Assembly (NCBI GenBank): GCA_903995115.1
Contig: LR877158.1
Span: 558,001-622,000 of the forward strand
Reading direction: 5' to 3'
Source of the DNA: Angomonas deanei
Taxonomy: Eukaryota > Euglenozoa > Kinetoplastea > Trypanosomatida > Trypanosomatidae
DNA length: 64,000 nucleotides
Shown: positions 62,233 to 64,000 of the stretch, in pieces
Layout: each line of letters starts with the position of its first letter
Position numbering within the stretch: position 1 is the stretch's first letter
Position numbers and translations under genes: made by a program
Notes under the pieces: generated by a model
The model's database searches: none
What the model was told of the DNA's origin: nothing
The model's input: the letters and a program-made list of their open reading frames with translations, nothing else

Positions 62233-62490
62233 GGGGACGCCCGGCAGGGGGCTGCGCGCTCCGCCATCCCGCACGTCTCGCTCGCCGCTTTTCTTGGGCG
62301 GGCTGGGGGGTCGCCCGCCTCCCCCCGGCCGTTATGGCGTCCCGAGAGGGGGCCGGCCCCCTTCCCCCGGCGGCCAGCGGGGCGTGGCCGCCCTCGGGCA
62401 ACCCCGGCGCGCCGCGCCTGCCGCCGCCGCTCCCGCGAAACCCACAAACGGGCGCACCAGCCCCCTTCCCCAAACCCCCCCCCCCCCCAC
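62233..62490. other. GC-rich island beside the plus-strand transcription start
   Basis: About 260 bases of very G/C-rich sequence in an A/T-rich setting, with sharp edges. It contains a 14-base palindrome GGGGGCCGGCCCCC at 62348-62361, G runs on both strands able to form quadruplexes, and a run of 14 C at 62475-62488. It ends directly before the surface gene leader. A promoter or chromatin-boundary role is an inference. Confidence 0.6.
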
Positions 62491-62496
62491 ATATAG
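62461..62496 (+). promoter_or_regulatory. Candidate C-rich trans-splice acceptor for the surface gene
   Basis: A C/T tract ending in 14 C residues is followed by ACATATAG, with the AG at 62495-62496, 57 bases before the ATG. A second AG occurs at 62534-62535. Most other tracts in the window are T-rich, so this one is unusual in base. Confidence 0.5.
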
Positions 62497-62552
62497 TCGA
62501 ATTTGTTGGCGCAAAGAAAAAGAATCACCCAGTAGCAAAAAAAAAAAAAAAA

Positions 62553-64000
62553 ATGAGAACTTTCCTTCTTTGCTTGTTGGTCGCTGCGCTTGCCATTCCG
62601 AATGCGAGCTGCGCTCCAGCCGTCGAATCCGGTTCCTGCAAGAACGACGCCGGCTGGTGTTCTACCGGGGCCGTCCTCACGCTTTCTGGTTCTGATTTGG
62701 GTGAAGGTGAGCTCACTATCGGATACGACTCCGTCCAAAAAGCGGCGATCATCTGCAGTCAGTCTTCGGGGCGTTCAGACACTCAAATTACGTGTACTCT
62801 GCAACCCGGAAAATATGTCGGGGAATTCCCCGTCTACATTGGAGAGACCTACGTGGGTAACCTTTTAATTGGTGAATTTTACGAACGGAAACCCGCTGAT
62901 TTTGAACTGTGGAACAAGAATGGCGTACAAACAGAGTACCGGGTTTCGTCAATTTCCACGGACAGCATCAGCGCGGCGGGTAGTTGGACGATTTACGGCA
63001 ATTTTGACCCCAGCTCCGACTATGAGATCCTATTTTTTAACACACAGAGTGAGTTGGCCGAGACCAGTCCACAACTGCCAGAGTGCACCAAAGTGTCTGT
63101 GACTCGCAAACAATCGGCGGAAGCTTCGGTTAACAGCCCAAGTAATGCCCTCCTCTGCGAATCCGTCACCATAAAAGTTGGCAGCATGGGCATGTACGGT
63201 GTGCTGGTACGCGACACGAAAACAAAACAGTATCTTCCCGGTGCGTCGAACCTCTGGACGGTTACCGTTCAGTTTCCCACGATAACGGTTGAAGCAAGTG
63301 GAGATTGTGCCACCAAAAGTTCAAAATGCATAAACTCTACTACCCTGACGCTTACTGGTGCGAATCTAAACACACGGAAACCCCCCACTGAAAAATTCAA
63401 ACATTTTGTTTTGGTTCGTGTCGGGTTTGACAGCGGCGCCGAGGACCGCAAAAATATTACCTGTAAGGTCACTGAAACCAACTCCAGCACCGACCCCACC
63501 AAAAACTCGGTGACGTGCAGTCTGACTATTGGGGATCAAGTAGCGAAAGGGTTGTACCCTGTCTACGTCATCAACCAGTTGTGCTACAGTGGCATGACCG
63601 CTACTCCTGTCCACGTGGGAAATATTCTTTTTGGAGAATTTCTCGAGTTTGATCCGGCGGGGTGGACACCTGCCCAATTACCGCAGCAGAACTTCTCAGT
63701 GGTGGGAATTACCCCATCGAGTGGGACTGAATTTACGATCTACGGTGTTTTCAACACCAGCGCGACGTATGCAGTTCAATTTTACAACGTTCAAGATGGA
63801 ATGGTGTCGGGCTCCCCGGGCCTGCCCACTTGCAGTAGTCTTAAGATTTCGGCGGACGGAACAACCCTCAGTTGTACGGCTGAAATTAAAATTGGCATGA
63901 TAGGAATGTACGGGTTTCTCGTTCGCGACAGTGACACCCATTGGTATCTCAACGGCAGCACTTCGCTTTCGCCAATCGCCATCATTCCGCCTTCTCCCAC
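62553..64000 (+). CDS. Secreted/surface protein with tandem IPT/TIG-like repeats, partial at right edge
   Basis: The only plus-strand gene; it runs open for 482 codons to the window edge. A clear signal peptide (MRTFLLCLLVAALAIPNASC) leads into two tandem repeats of about 223 residues, starting near Cys29 and Cys252. Matching landmarks are TLTLSG/TLTLTG, ITCTL/VTCSL, GNLLIGEF/GNILFGEF, WTIYGNF/FTIYGVF and GMYGVLVRD/GMYGFLVRD. The first strands and paired cysteines of each unit resemble IPT/TIG immunoglobulin-like folds found in receptors and adhesins. Repeat 2 carries several N-glycosylation sites (NSTT, KNIT, QNFS, NTSA, NGST). Cell-surface adhesion or prey recognition is plausible; membrane anchor or GPI signal would lie outside the window. 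The start ATG follows a run of 16 A. Confidence 0.8.
   Translation, partial: MRTFLLCLLVAALAIPNASCAPAVESGSCKNDAGWCSTGAVLTLSGSDLGEGELTIGYDSVQKAAIICSQSSGRSDTQITCTLQPGKYVGEFPVYIGETYVGNLLIGEFYERKPADFELWNKNGVQTEYRVSSISTDSISAAGSWTIYGNFDPSSDYEILFFNTQSELAETSPQLPECTKVSVTRKQSAEASVNSPSNALLCESVTIKVGSMGMYGVLVRDTKTKQYLPGASNLWTVTVQFPTITVEASGDCATKSSKCINSTTLTLTGANLNTRKPPTEKFKHFVLVRVGFDSGAEDRKNITCKVTETNSSTDPTKNSVTCSLTIGDQVAKGLYPVYVINQLCYSGMTATPVHVGNILFGEFLEFDPAGWTPAQLPQQNFSVVGITPSSGTEFTIYGVFNTSATYAVQFYNVQDGMVSGSPGLPTCSSLKISADGTTLSCTAEIKIGMIGMYGFLVRDSDTHWYLNGSTSLSPIAIIPPSP

Larger units (their letters stand above)
60703..62552. other. Divergent strand-switch region
   Basis: This 1,850-base stretch separates the minus-strand unit from the plus-strand surface gene. 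Most of it is A/T-rich with poly-A and poly-T runs, a GA tract at 60784-60800, TAA repeats at 60893-60926, a 16-base palindrome AATATTAATTAATATT at 61033-61048 and a CAA tract at 61930-61952. The right-hand 260 bases are a GC island. Divergent switch regions in kinetoplastids are where RNA polymerase II initiates in both directions, so this is the likely start region for both units. I looked for tRNA boxes, spliced-leader and snRNA signatures and found none convincing. Confidence 0.65.

Noticed and set aside
62196-62738. Minus-strand open frame of 180 codons over the GC island and the start of the surface gene
   Set aside because: It is an Arg/Gly/Ala/Pro-rich product of the GC island and crosses the signal peptide coding of the plus-strand gene.

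Overview
The window looks like nuclear DNA of a flagellated kinetoplastid, most likely a free-living or fish-associated bodonid-grade species rather than a trypanosomatid. Twenty-one intronless protein genes lie head to tail on the minus strand. Most gaps are 170-660 bases of A/T-rich sequence with homopolymer runs, and several show the pyrimidine-tract-plus-AG layout expected of trans-splice acceptors. The gene content fits: a multi-copy-type mitochondrial DNA polymerase I, a TDY-type MAP kinase, a kinesin-13, an outer-arm dynein heavy chain, a nexin-dynein regulatory complex subunit and a SAS-4/CPAP protein. No tRNA, rRNA, CRISPR array or whole mobile element was recognised.

Reading in the direction of transcription (right to left from about 60.7 kb), the minus-strand unit encodes pyrroline-5-carboxylate reductase, ribosomal protein eL42, CCT zeta, a 4,645-residue dynein heavy chain, a MAP kinase, a POLI-family polymerase, squalene epoxidase, kinesin-13, a long coiled-coil protein with a C-terminal membrane anchor, CPAP/SAS-4, an Mms2/UEV ubiquitin-conjugating variant, a PPP phosphatase, a RagA/Gtr1 GTPase, a WD-repeat protein, a P4-ATPase flippase, DRC11, two neighbouring PIN-type proteins, an SNM1/Artemis-like nuclease, RanBP1, and a giant SPRY plus lectin-like protein running off the left edge. 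Several of these serve the flagellum and its base, but kinetoplastid polycistrons usually group genes without regard to function.

From 60.7 to 62.55 kb there is a gene-free divergent strand-switch region, a probable RNA polymerase II start region. It is mostly A/T-rich with a sharp GC island of about 260 bases next to the right-hand gene. That plus-strand gene encodes a secreted or surface protein built from tandem repeats of about 223 residues resembling IPT/TIG folds. It is open to the right edge and opens a second transcription unit.

Four minus-strand genes (the giant SPRY gene, DRC11, the P4-ATPase and P5CR) change reading frame, about nine times in total, always at or beside short homopolymers. 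The 13.9 kb dynein gene and the 4.8 kb polymerase gene are uninterrupted. Homopolymer length errors in the assembly are the simplest reading, though real frame-changing events are not excluded by sequence alone.
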